DNA of 27,857 nucleotides from an uncultured Methanomicrobiales archaeon (GCA_937892275.1 CALAVG010000312.1:1-27857); one strand, 5' to 3'; counted from the stretch's first letter, positions 8,016 through 16,337 are shown. Program-made: numbers and translations. Notes: a model not told the origin generated them from the letters alone.

Positions 8016-9184
8016 CTTCTTGATTCCTTGATGGCACGATCGAGGTCAGAGATTATGTCGTCGACATCCTCGATACCGGGTGAGAGACGGATGAGTCCGT
8101 CGGTGATACCGACAGCCTTCCTTATCTCCTCGGGGATCGATGCATGTGTCATGGTGGACGGATGGCATACCAACGATTCCACCCCACCCAGACTCTCTGC
8201 GAGACTGATAAGCTCCAGTGATTCGAAGAACCTCTCAAGGTCATGCCCCTCCTTCAGCTCGAATGAGAGCATCGCCCCTCCATTCTTTGCCTGTCTGGAA
8301 TTGATTTCGTATCCAGGGTCGGTCTCGAGTCCCGGGTAATATACCTTGGAAACATCGGAGTTGGATTCCAGATACTTCGCTATCCTGTAGGCATTCTCGA
8401 CATGCCTGTCCAATCTCACCGAGAGAGTCTTTATCCCGCGGATGAGCAGGAAGGAATCGAATGGCTGAAGTACCCCGCCTGTCGCATTCTGGAGGAAAGC
8501 CAATCTCTCAGCGGTCTCCTTATCATTGACCACGGCTAGACCTGCCACAAGATCGCTGTGACCTCCGAGATATTTTGTCCCGCTGTGAACCACTATATCA
8601 GCACCCAGTTCCAACGGACGCTGGAGATAGGGCGTCATGAACGTGTTATCCACGATTACCTTGACCCCCTTCTCATGGGCAACTTCCGAGAATGCCCTGA
8701 TATCGGTTACGGTCATCAGAGGGTTTGCGGGGCTCTCAAGGAGCAATGCCTTCACATCATCGGTGATCTGAGCCTTCAGGTCCCCGGGATCCTCCGAGTC
8801 CAATATCGTGTATCCGATACCAAAATTCTTGAAGACCTTGTCCAACACACGGAAGGTACCTCCGTACACGTTACGGGATATCAGGATCCTGTCCCCTGAT
8901 TTGAAGAGGGAGAGGACCGTGGTTATGGCTGCCATGCCTGAAGCAAATGCGAATCCCGCCACACCTCCCTCGAGGTCCGCGATAAGGTCCTCCAGCACTT
9001 TCCTTGTCGGGTTCCCTGTACGCGAATATTCGAAACCCCTATTCCTCCCGAGACCGTCCTGCTTGAATGTGGATGTCTGATAGATCGGTACGTTGACGGC
9101 GCCTGTTTGTCCATCGATCTGATCGCCGCCATGGATCAGCGCGGTATTCAGCGAGTATCTTTCGCCAGTTCTTTCATTGTTCAT
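8012..9184 (-). CDS. mccB: MccB-like cystathionine gamma-lyase
   Basis: This is a PLP enzyme of the Cys/Met-metabolism family that would split cystathionine to cysteine, 2-oxobutyrate and ammonia. Diagnostic segments are VPIYQTSTF (32-40), YSRTGNPTR (53-61), the ASGMAAITT phosphate-binding loop (81-89), VDNTFMTPYLQRP (178-190) and the PLP lysine Lys204 in SGTKYLGGHSD. Length (390) is normal. Cystathionine gamma-synthase is the main alternative, but pairing with mccA favours the lyase. I set the start at ATG 9184, which leaves about 17 residues before the conserved IHGG. A frame open to 9289 runs through the promoter and is rejected. A TATA-like GTAAAATAC on the minus strand (9214-9206) is centred 26 bases upstream with no Shine-Dalgarno site, so the mRNA is probably leaderless. 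Confidence 0.88.
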   Translation of the reverse strand: MNNERTGERYSLNTALIHGGDQIDGQTGAVNVPIYQTSTFKQDGLGRNRGFEYSRTGNPTRKVLEDLIADLEGGVAGFAFASGMAAITTVLSLFKSGDRILISRNVYGGTFRVLDKVFKNFGIGYTILDSEDPGDLKAQITDDVKALLLESPANPLMTVTDIRAFSEVAHEKGVKVIVDNTFMTPYLQRPLELGADIVVHSGTKYLGGHSDLVAGLAVVNDKETAERLAFLQNATGGVLQPFDSFLLIRGIKTLSVRLDRHVENAYRIAKYLESNSDVSKVYYPGLETDPGYEINSRQAKNGGAMLSFELKEGHDLERFFESLELISLAESLGGVESLVCHPSTMTHASIPEEIRKAVGITDGLIRLSPGIEDVDDIISDLDRAIKESRR

Positions 9185-9205
9185 ACTAATGTGTAGTATC
9201 ACATA

Positions 9206-9231
9206 GTATTTTACTATTTTCATATATGAAA
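9206..9231 (-). promoter_or_regulatory. Palindrome plus TATA-like box of mccB
   Basis: The perfect 14-bp palindrome TTTCATATATGAAA occupies 9218-9231. Read on the minus strand it is followed after 3 bases by GTAAAATAC (9214-9206), a TATA-like element 26 bases before the mccB ATG. ATAGTATTT (9203-9211) and AAATACTAT (9229-9237) also form a wider inverted repeat around it. The layout matches the metY promoter. Operator function is inferred. Confidence 0.6.
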
Positions 9232-9443
9232 TACTATAAATAATCGATATCAAAAATGACTGAACATATACCACAAATATAGAATACAAGAAAGAGCACG
9301 AAACAGAGTGCCGAACTTTCGATCGCGTCGCGGAATCATCCGGTCATATGCGATGAATCTTCTTCCTACCCACAAAAATGCCGATTCTATGTCATTTTTA
9401 GCAAACATCACGCAAACTTTGTCCGTTTTTCCTTATTTCCCTA

Positions 9444-9469
9444 ATTTCATATATGAAATGTATAAATAC
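9444..9469 (+). promoter_or_regulatory. Palindrome plus TATA box of metY
   Basis: A perfect 16-bp palindrome, ATTTCATATATGAAAT (9444-9459), is immediately followed by GTATAAATAC (9460-9469), a good archaeal TATA box. Transcription would start near 9490, giving a leader of about 80 bases. The palindrome core is the same as at mccB and, with one change, at the thiI pair. In each case it occupies the position just upstream of the TATA box where BRE lies. Confidence 0.6.
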
Positions 9470-9496
9470 AAGATGGAGGTATCTAGTATTCAGATT

Positions 9497-9541
9497 CGAA
9501 TATGACCGCCCGTCGAATATTCATATACGAATATGACGGCC
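9497..9541 (+). repeat. Direct repeat and imperfect palindrome in metY leader
   Basis: CGAATATGACCGCC (9497-9510) recurs as CGAATATGACGGCC (9528-9541), 31 bases apart. Between them ATATTCATATACGAATAT (9517-9534) is a near-palindrome. A further ATTCGAAT palindrome lies at 9494-9501. The whole set falls in the predicted untranslated leader, before the Shine-Dalgarno site, and could be an operator or an RNA element; no function is known. Confidence 0.55.
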
Positions 9542-9568
9542 GATCTCGAACAAAAGGAGAGATTCAAA

Positions 9569-10882
9569 ATGACAACGGAAAATGTGCCCACAGGGCCCAA
9601 CAACAGCAAGAAACAGAGATTCGAGACCTTACAGCTCCACGTAGGACAGGAGCAAGCGGACCCTACAACGGATTCCAGAGCAGTCCCGATCTACCTGACC
9701 ACCTCTTACGTGTTCCATAACTCCCAGCACGCCGCAGACAGATTCGGCCTCAGGGATGTGGGAAACATCTACGGTCGTCTCACCAATACGACACAGGATG
9801 TGTTGGAGAAGAGGATTGCCGCACTCGAGGGAGGAACCGCAGCATTGGCTCTTGCTTCAGGAGCAGCGGCCATCACATACACAATCCTCAACCTAGCCGC
9901 AGCAGGGGACAACATCGTCTCATCGAAGACAATTTACGGCGGAACCTACAATCTGCTCGAACACACACTGCCCACGTACGGAATCAAGACCAAATTCGTC
10001 GAGCCCGACGACTATGCGGACATAGAAAAGAATATAGATGACAGAACGAAGGCCATCTTCGTTGAGACGCTCGGTAACCCCAACTCCAACGTCGCTGACT
10101 TCGAGAAGTTGTCCGAGATCGCTCACAAGAACGGCATACCACTCGTTGTCGACAACACATTCGCGACACCCTATCTGATCAGACCCTTGGAGCACGGAGC
10201 GGACATCGTAGTGGAATCCGCCACCAAGTTCATCGGCGGTCACGGAACGGTCCTCGGAGGTATCATCATCGAGGGCGGTAAGTTCGATTACGGTAACGGA
10301 AAGTTCCCCGGACTCTCTGAACCCGATCCAAGTTACCATGGCATCAGCTTCTACAAGGCACTGGGACCTGCTGCATTCGTGACAAGGATAAGGGCCATCC
10401 TCCTGCGTGATACCGGAGCATCCATCTCCCCTGTGACGGCATTCGTCCTCCTGCAGGGATTGGAAACACTGTCACTCAGGGTAGACAGACATGTGGAGAA
10501 CACGCTGAAGGTCATCGACTACCTGAAGAGCAACCCCAAGGTCAAGAGCATCAGCCACCCGTCGCTTCCCGACCAGCCCACCAATGCGCTATACAAGAAA
10601 TACTTCCCCAACGGAGCAGGATCCATCTTCACATTCGATATCAAAGGCGGAGAGGAGGAAGCGAAGAGATTCATCGACAGCCTCGAGCTCTTCTCACTGT
10701 TGGCGAACGTGGCGGATGTCAAATCCCTGGTGATCCACCCAGCCTCCACAACTCACTCGCAGCTCACCGAAGCAGAACTCTCGGAACAGGGAATATCGCC
10801 CTCCACGATAAGACTGTCAATCGGAACCGAACACATCAACGACATCCTTGCCGACCTGGAGCAGGCCTTCGCCAAGATCTGA
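9569..10882 (+). CDS. metY: O-acetylhomoserine sulfhydrylase (MetY)
   Basis: This is a PLP enzyme (437 residues) that makes homocysteine from O-acetylhomoserine and sulfide. MetY-type features are the opening FETLQLHVGQEQADPTTDSR, the YGRLTNTTQDVLEKRIAALE block (68-87), DNTFATPYLIRP (195-206) and the PLP lysine Lys220 in SATKFIGGHGT. It also has the insertion GKFPGLSEPDPSYHG near 250-265 that distinguishes MetY from cystathionine lyases. The start at 9569 is set by AAGGAGA (9554-9560) with 8 bases spacing. An ATG at 9533 is in frame but lies within the leader repeat. Its product homocysteine is the substrate of the neighbouring MccA-MccB route, so the divergent genes together form a sulfide-to-cysteine path. 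Metabolite supply (O-acetylhomoserine, O-acetylserine) is not encoded here. Confidence 0.93.
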   Translation: MTTENVPTGPNNSKKQRFETLQLHVGQEQADPTTDSRAVPIYLTTSYVFHNSQHAADRFGLRDVGNIYGRLTNTTQDVLEKRIAALEGGTAALALASGAAAITYTILNLAAAGDNIVSSKTIYGGTYNLLEHTLPTYGIKTKFVEPDDYADIEKNIDDRTKAIFVETLGNPNSNVADFEKLSEIAHKNGIPLVVDNTFATPYLIRPLEHGADIVVESATKFIGGHGTVLGGIIIEGGKFDYGNGKFPGLSEPDPSYHGISFYKALGPAAFVTRIRAILLRDTGASISPVTAFVLLQGLETLSLRVDRHVENTLKVIDYLKSNPKVKSISHPSLPDQPTNALYKKYFPNGAGSIFTFDIKGGEEEAKRFIDSLELFSLLANVADVKSLVIHPASTTHSQLTEAELSEQGISPSTIRLSIGTEHINDILADLEQAFAKI

Positions 10883-11116
10883 TCCAGAGATATGCTGATA
10901 ATACCCATGCCTCCTGAGAACAGGGAAGTGATAACGATATGAGTTTGGTACGACATTGAGAAGGATCGTAATGATCCGATTCCAGTCCTTTCCTCACCAA
11001 ACAATAAGGACCTGGGACTTCTGGGCCTCGGGTCCGATTATGATAAAGATCGATCTTGAATGTCCGTTGTTCTGGCCGATACTTCGAAAGAACGGCATGA
11101 TGGTGAGACGAGGTTC
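10883..11116. other. Convergent intergenic region, no gene seen
   Basis: These 234 bases separate the metY stop from the MFS stop. A small imperfect inverted repeat (GGACC at 11008-11012, GGTCC at 11031-11035) and the palindrome AAGATCGATCTT (11046-11057) are present, but neither is followed by a T-run. Open frames cross the region on both strands without recognisable protein similarity. It may be gene decay or just spacer. Confidence 0.5.
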
Positions 11117-12298
11117 TCATTCCAATCCTTTCAGCGATGTTCCCTTTATCGACATGTATGCCCAGAGGACACCGTAAACGATCAGGAACAGCGTGAAACA
11201 GAACGCAACGCTCTGGATGTAATTGTCGAACGGAAGGTTGACGACAACTATCATTCCCGCGGTCGCGAACATGAAGTGTATGAAATTGAGAACTGATGAG
11301 ATCGCACCTGAATTCCCGACATCCTGAGCGAGAAGGATGTTGAAACCGAACGAACGTGCGACCGATGATGTGGCCACGATAGGAACGACACCTGCGAAGA
11401 ATATCAAAGGTCCTTCTCCTCCGAAGAACCACAGGATGACCACTGCGATTAGGGTCAACGTGAACATCACTGCGATGTGGGCCTTGTTGCTGAGATCGAA
11501 CCTCTCGATGATCAGCATGATCAGGACACCGGAGATCATCGCACCTGCAAGATACAGCGAATATGCATCGCCGACATCGAATCCCTTCTCCTTGTAGATG
11601 TATTCCGATACGGACACATATGCGAGGATACAGAACGCGACCATGTTCATCATGACGGCGAATCTTCTGAAATCCCCGTTCTTGATTATGGGCACCATCG
11701 TGCGTATGGAATCGACGATGGTCCCGGTGTATCTCTCCTTGGGGATATCGGACGGCAGCATCATCGACATCAGAACACATATCAGAGCCACGATGGCAGG
11801 TGCCCAGAATGTTGCTCTCCAGTCGGCCATCCAGATCAATGCCTGACCCAATACGGGCGCGATGACTGGACCTAGTACACCGATGACCGCTACAATCGTG
11901 AGGACCTTGCTCCTCCTCGCACCGTCGAAACAATCCCTGATCAATGCTACAGAAACAGCCATGGCACCTCCGGCACCTATCGCCTGAAGGATCCTGCAGA
12001 TGACCATGAGCTCGATCGTGCTCACGATGCTGCAGAGGAAACTCGCTATGATGAAAAGGGCAAGTGAACCGAGAAGTACAGGTTTCCTGCCGTACTTGTC
12101 GCTGACAGGTCCGAGCAGGAGAACACCGATAGCGAGGAACAGCATGAACATGTACAGGGTCATGCTGAAGGTGGACTCGTCCGTATCGAAATAGACGACC
12201 ATCTCATCGAGTGCGGGCAGGAACATATCGGTCGCAAGCGGAGCGAACATACTCAACATGACGATCAGAACGACCAACATCCCGTCCGATAACCTCAT
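11117..12298 (-). CDS. MFS multidrug exporter, Bcr/CflA type
   Basis: This is a 393-residue membrane transporter of the major facilitator superfamily. The hydrophobic pattern fits 12 transmembrane helices. Motif A is GPVSDKYGRKPVLLGS between helices 2 and 3. RILQAIGAGGAMAVSVALIRD in helix 4 and the motif C-like segment GVLGPVIAPVLGQALIWMADWRATFW in helix 5 are characteristic of drug/H+ antiporters of the Bcr/CflA group. The start MRLSDGMLVVLIVMLSMFAPLATDMFLPALD matches that group, whose helix 1 carries TDMYLPA. The substrate cannot be read from sequence. It follows the hydantoinase-type gene by 45 bases on the same strand, so the two may be co-transcribed. AGTGAT lies just before the ATG. Confidence 0.88.
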   Translation of the reverse strand: MRLSDGMLVVLIVMLSMFAPLATDMFLPALDEMVVYFDTDESTFSMTLYMFMLFLAIGVLLLGPVSDKYGRKPVLLGSLALFIIASFLCSIVSTIELMVICRILQAIGAGGAMAVSVALIRDCFDGARRSKVLTIVAVIGVLGPVIAPVLGQALIWMADWRATFWAPAIVALICVLMSMMLPSDIPKERYTGTIVDSIRTMVPIIKNGDFRRFAVMMNMVAFCILAYVSVSEYIYKEKGFDVGDAYSLYLAGAMISGVLIMLIIERFDLSNKAHIAVMFTLTLIAVVILWFFGGEGPLIFFAGVVPIVATSSVARSFGFNILLAQDVGNSGAISSVLNFIHFMFATAGMIVVVNLPFDNYIQSVAFCFTLFLIVYGVLWAYMSIKGTSLKGLE

Positions 12299-12343
12299 TC
12301 AATCACTAGGTCTTCGAAAGAGTCATTGTAGATAAGATGTTCG

Positions 12344-14308
12344 TCAGTCGAACCAGTGCATCATGGGTTTTCCCGAGGCCCTGACTATGATCGTGGCACC
12401 GCGGAACACCTTCTTCCCGTTGCCTTCCACGTCTATGAGCATTTGATCGACCTTCTTCTCGATGTTCACCTCTGCAGCACCGGATTCTATCGCCCTTGCG
12501 GTAGCAATCCTCGTTGCCTCTTCCACGGCGAACTCCAATGCCTCGTCCTTGTCCGAGAAGTCGAATGCCTCCTCTCCGTTGTACACGGTGCACTCCGGAT
12601 CATCCGAGAAGTCCTGGAACGCTGCACGTACGGATAGCTCGACCATTTCCGTCACCGAACTGGAGATCGCTCCGATGGCGTTCCCGACATCGTAGTTCTT
12701 CGGAAGGATTAGTTCCGTGTTCAGCTTTTCCGCCACCTTAGGGAGCCATGCTCCGACCGGGGCTCCGATACCGACAATGGGCATCTTGAGTCTGAAACCG
12801 ACATCGTATTCCTTCCTGTCGCAGAGGATCTCCTCGATCATCGCCTCGTCGGATTTGGACAGCTCATCCTTTCCGGTCTCGGACCTGATGATGTGGTCCA
12901 TGATGCATCTGCAGATCTTCTGGACGATGGCCTCCTTGGTCTTTGCGATGAACGTGCCTACATCCATCTCGGACTTCTTGGCCAAGAGTCCCACGGCCTT
13001 CCTCGATGCATCGGTATCGTACTCCTTGTACGAACCCTCAGCCGCAAGGATGTCGGTCGGGGTCACACCTATCCTGGTGACGTATCCTTCGGATTCCAGA
13101 TCCTTCAGGCAGAACCTGTCGTAGGGTATATCAGTGGCCTCGGAGGCCTCCCTCACTGCGTAAGGTCTCTGCTCTATGAGCTTCAGGAACCTCTTGTCAC
13201 TCTCAGTTAGATAGGACATCTCCATGTTGGATGCCCTAGTGTAGAATTCGCAATCGGCGACGGTATCTGAAGGCGAATCCTTCAGCGACTCCAATCCGGT
13301 GATCCACTGCTTGACCTCGGGCCATCTCGATGCGGCTATGCATACTGGTATGATCCTGATGGTGGAGAGGACTATCTTGCCCTTCTCCACGGATATGCGG
13401 CTGTCCCCGCCCATACCGTATGTGCTGACATCGGCTGCTCTGACCCTGGTCCTGTGACCTCCGACAAGAGCCCCAGTGTCCAATGTGCGTACGAATCCTC
13501 CGTGGATGATCCCCAGATCGGTGGTCGTTCCTCCGATATCGGAGATGAGTGCATCCTGTATCCCTGTGTGCACCATGGCGCTCGTGAGACTTGATGCCGG
13601 ACCGGACATGATGGTCTCGATCGGTCTCCTGATAGCGGTGGCCGCGTTCATTATGGAACCGTCACCCTTCACTATCATCAGAGGCGCTTCGATCCCAAGG
13701 TCCTCCAATGCCTTGGTTACTGCTTTGATAAGGTCGATGATCGTTGGGATCAGACCTGCGTTGATGATCGCTGTGTTGGCCCTCTGCTCGAAACCTAATT
13801 TGGAAGTGAGCTCGTGGGCGCAGACAATAGGTATCCTGAGCATCTTGTCGGCAAGGTTCCTGACGGTCTCCTCGTGACTGGGGTTGCGGACGCTCATGTA
13901 ACCGACGATCGCCAGAACATCGACCTTTCCGCGCATCGATTCGACCGCTGCCTTGGCCTCGTCCATATCCAGTTTCTTCACGGTCCTTCCCTTGAGATCA
14001 AGCTGTGCGTCGATGTATGCGTAGTTTGCAACATTCACAGTGTGACCGAACTTCTTTCCGAGAACTATGAGTCCTACACGGCAGCTCTTCCCCTCTACGA
14101 TGGAGTTCGTGGCCAGGGTGGATGACAGAGATACGATCGATATGCCGTCGGTCTTTGAGAGACCCTTCAGAGATGCTACGATTCCCTTTATGAGATCATC
14201 ACGTGTTGTGAGTGCCTTCGAGCGGCAGACGATCTCCTTCGTATCTGTATCGATGACCACTGAATCGGTGTATGTACCGCCTGTATCTATACCCAGACCT
14301 AGGGCCAT
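12344..14308 (-). CDS. Hydantoinase/oxoprolinase family protein (HyuA-like)
   Basis: This is an ASKHA-fold ATPase-type protein (654 residues) like the A subunit of N-methylhydantoinase/5-oxoprolinase, enzymes that open cyclic amides with ATP. Motifs: GIDTGGTYTDSVV (6-18, phosphate 1), STLATNSIVEG (63-73), GDGSIMNAATAIRRPIETIM (215-234), SDIGGTTTDLG (256-266, phosphate 2) and GMGGDS (298-303). A glycine- and alanine-rich C-terminal block completes it. No HyuB partner gene is adjacent, as is common for the archaeal homologues, so the substrate is unknown. The start at 14308 gives the usual opening MALGLGIDTGGT. No Shine-Dalgarno is visible, and an in-frame ATG at 14332 would add eight residues. 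It is divergent from htpG and lies upstream of the MFS gene. Confidence 0.85.
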   Translation of the reverse strand: MALGLGIDTGGTYTDSVVIDTDTKEIVCRSKALTTRDDLIKGIVASLKGLSKTDGISIVSLSSTLATNSIVEGKSCRVGLIVLGKKFGHTVNVANYAYIDAQLDLKGRTVKKLDMDEAKAAVESMRGKVDVLAIVGYMSVRNPSHEETVRNLADKMLRIPIVCAHELTSKLGFEQRANTAIINAGLIPTIIDLIKAVTKALEDLGIEAPLMIVKGDGSIMNAATAIRRPIETIMSGPASSLTSAMVHTGIQDALISDIGGTTTDLGIIHGGFVRTLDTGALVGGHRTRVRAADVSTYGMGGDSRISVEKGKIVLSTIRIIPVCIAASRWPEVKQWITGLESLKDSPSDTVADCEFYTRASNMEMSYLTESDKRFLKLIEQRPYAVREASEATDIPYDRFCLKDLESEGYVTRIGVTPTDILAAEGSYKEYDTDASRKAVGLLAKKSEMDVGTFIAKTKEAIVQKICRCIMDHIIRSETGKDELSKSDEAMIEEILCDRKEYDVGFRLKMPIVGIGAPVGAWLPKVAEKLNTELILPKNYDVGNAIGAISSSVTEMVELSVRAAFQDFSDDPECTVYNGEEAFDFSDKDEALEFAVEEATRIATARAIESGAAEVNIEKKVDQMLIDVEGNGKKVFRGATIIVRASGKPMMHWFD

Positions 14309-14360
14309 GGGCAGGAATTGTTGACCAATCATATAACCGATTCGTCGGGCCGAATGCAAA

Positions 14361-14387
14361 TTAGAAACTTTCTTATAGAAGTTCTAA
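14361..14387. promoter_or_regulatory. Inverted repeat over TATA box between hydantoinase gene and htpG
   Basis: TTAGAAACTT (14361-14370) and AAGTTCTAA (14379-14387) pair with one bulged A. The 8-base spacer region contains CTTATAGAA, a TATA-like element about 54 bases before the htpG ATG, and the same bases serve the minus strand as TTCTATAAG. A repressor bound here would cover the core promoter of both genes. The structure is seen; the role is inferred. Confidence 0.45.
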
Positions 14388-14429
14388 CACTAAATCCTTC
14401 TCAGTAACAAATTATCAGAGGTTCTTGAA

Positions 14430-16337
14430 ATGGCGAAGAAACAATTCAAGGCAGAATCGAAACAGCTTTTGGATCTGATGATCAATTCCATCTACACCCA
14501 CAGGGAGATCTTCCTCAGGGAGATCATCTCCAACGCATCGGATGCCATCGACAAGCTGCATTACAAGTCCATAACGGAGTCCGACGTTCCGGTAGCTAGA
14601 GAGGACTTCCGCATCGACGTAAAAGTTGACAGGGAGACCGGGACGGTCACAGTATCCGACAACGGTATCGGAATGAACAAGGAGGAGATGGACGCAAACC
14701 TCGGAGTCATCGCACACAGCGGCTCCCTTGATTTCAAGAAGGGAATCGAAGAAGGCAAGGACGTGGACATCATCGGACAGTTCGGAGTCGGTTTCTACTC
14801 ATCGTTCCTTGTATCCGACAAGGTTACCGTGATCTCCAAGAAATACGGAGAGGATCGGGCATGGCAGTGGACCAGCGAGGGCGTCGACGGCTACACGATC
14901 AAGGAATGCAAGAAGGACTCCTACGGAACGGATGTCATCATGCACATCCGCGAGGACGACGAGAACGAGACGTTCAGCAAGTACCTCGATGATTACACCG
15001 TCGAGGACCTCATCAAGAAGTATTCGGACTATGTCCGCTGGCCTATCCACATGAACCTGGAGAAGGGTGCCATGGAGGAGACCGGCGAGATGAACGAGGA
15101 CGGTACTCCCAAGAAGGAATGGAAGGAGCACATCGAGGACACCATTGTCAACAGCATGGTACCCATCTGGCAGAGGGACAAGTCCTCCGTCACTGACGAT
15201 GACTGCAAAGCCTTCTACAAGGAGAAGTTCCACGACTACGAGGATCCCATCTCCGTCATACGTGTCAATGCGGAAGGAAGCGTCAGTTACAAGGCGATGC
15301 TGTTCATTCCCAAAGTCGCACCATACAACTTCTACAGCAGGGAGTTCGAACCCGGACTGCAGCTGTATTCCTCCGGAGTCATGATCATGGACAAGTGCAA
15401 GGACCTCCTCCCGGACTGCTTCAGGTTCGTAAAGGGAGTCGTCGACTCTCCGGATCTGTCGCTGAACATCTCCAGGGAGATGCTGCAGCACGACCGTCAG
15501 CTGTCGATGATCAGGAGCAACCTCGAGAAGAAGATCAAGAACGACCTCGAAAGGATACTCAAAGAGGACAGGGAGACCTACGAGGAATTCCACAAGAACT
15601 TCGGACCCCAGCTCAAGTACGGAATAGTCGAGGACTGGGGAGCGAGGGCGGACCTCCTGAAGGATCTCATCATGTTCCATTCCATGGAGAAGGACAAGCC
15701 GATCACACTCGCCGAGTATGTTGCTGACATGAAGGAAGGACAGGACAAGATTTACTTCGCATCCGCGGAGAGCGTGGCAAGGGCCAAGCAGCTCCCGCAG
15801 GCCGAACAGGTCCGCGACAAGGGATGTGACATCATCTGTCTGACCGAAGAACTTGATGAATTCACCCTGAGGACACTCAGGAACTACAACGAGAAGGAGT
15901 TCTGCGACATCAACAGCAACGACCTGGACCTGAACACCGAAGAGGAGAAGAAGGAGGCCGAGGCCAAAGAGGAGGAGTCCAAGGAGCTCATCGACTTCGT
16001 CAAGGAATCCCTCAAAGGAAAGGTCGACAACGTCATCCTCTCAAGGAAGCTGAAGACCCATGCGGTGTGCCTCAGTTCCGAAGGTGATGTATCCTTCGAG
16101 ATGGAGAAGTACTTCGCCAACATCCCGGGATCGCCCGAGCAGGGTGTGAAGGCGAAGCGTGTCCTCGAGATCAACCCCAACCATCCTGCTTTCGATGCGC
16201 TGAAGAAGGCATTCGAGGATGACAAGGACAAGGCGGCATCGATGGCATCCATCATGCTCGACCAGGCACTCCTGATGGCAGGCATGCCCGTAGAGGATAT
16301 GCTTAGTTACTCGGAGAACGTGTTCAAACTGTTCTGA
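14430..16337 (+). CDS. htpG: Hsp90-family chaperone HtpG
   Basis: This is a complete bacterial-type Hsp90 (635 residues): an N-terminal GHKL ATPase, a middle domain and a C-terminal dimerisation domain. ATP-site motifs are EIISNASDAIDKL (31-43), DNGIGM (77-82), IAHSGS (94-99) and GQFGVGFYS (116-124). The middle-domain LNISREMLQ supplies the conserved catalytic arginine, and the C-terminus ends in the PNHPAF and helical dimer segments. There is no MEEVD tail or organelle signal. Hsp90 is missing from most archaea, so this gene was probably gained from bacteria. Codon use looks like its neighbours, which suggests it is not recent. AGAGGT (14417-14422) precedes the ATG by 7 bases. A strong terminator follows the stop directly. 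Confidence 0.97.
   Translation: MAKKQFKAESKQLLDLMINSIYTHREIFLREIISNASDAIDKLHYKSITESDVPVAREDFRIDVKVDRETGTVTVSDNGIGMNKEEMDANLGVIAHSGSLDFKKGIEEGKDVDIIGQFGVGFYSSFLVSDKVTVISKKYGEDRAWQWTSEGVDGYTIKECKKDSYGTDVIMHIREDDENETFSKYLDDYTVEDLIKKYSDYVRWPIHMNLEKGAMEETGEMNEDGTPKKEWKEHIEDTIVNSMVPIWQRDKSSVTDDDCKAFYKEKFHDYEDPISVIRVNAEGSVSYKAMLFIPKVAPYNFYSREFEPGLQLYSSGVMIMDKCKDLLPDCFRFVKGVVDSPDLSLNISREMLQHDRQLSMIRSNLEKKIKNDLERILKEDRETYEEFHKNFGPQLKYGIVEDWGARADLLKDLIMFHSMEKDKPITLAEYVADMKEGQDKIYFASAESVARAKQLPQAEQVRDKGCDIICLTEELDEFTLRTLRNYNEKEFCDINSNDLDLNTEEEKKEAEAKEEESKELIDFVKESLKGKVDNVILSRKLKTHAVCLSSEGDVSFEMEKYFANIPGSPEQGVKAKRVLEINPNHPAFDALKKAFEDDKDKAASMASIMLDQALLMAGMPVEDMLSYSENVFKLF

Larger units (their letters stand above)
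9185..9568. other. AT-rich divergent intergenic region mccB/metY
   Basis: These 384 bases have no convincing gene. They contain the two perfect palindromes next to TATA-like boxes (listed separately), repeated TAGTAT/ATACTA words at 9183-9237 and a middle stretch (about 9245-9440) where I see only A/T-rich sequence. A paired direct repeat lies in the metY leader. The few open frames here overlap promoter elements and resemble no known protein. Confidence 0.7.

Noticed and set aside
9245..9440. tRNA or other structured RNA gene in the AT-rich spacer
   Set aside because: I find no cloverleaf-compatible stems, CCA-type end or other conserved RNA motif.
9308..9505. 65-residue open frame in the mccB/metY spacer
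   Set aside because: It runs through the palindrome and TATA box of metY, has no Shine-Dalgarno site and resembles no protein.
9502..9720. 72-residue frame starting in the metY leader, possible leader peptide
   Set aside because: It overlaps the metY coding start in another frame and its content is explained by the leader repeat and metY codons.
11046..11057. Palindrome AAGATCGATCTT as an operator
   Set aside because: It lies between two convergent stops, away from any promoter, and a single short palindrome can arise by chance.
10836..11933. 365-residue minus-strand frame over the MFS gene and spacer
   Set aside because: It is out of frame with the clear 12-helix MFS protein and has a basic, low-complexity composition typical of a shadow frame.
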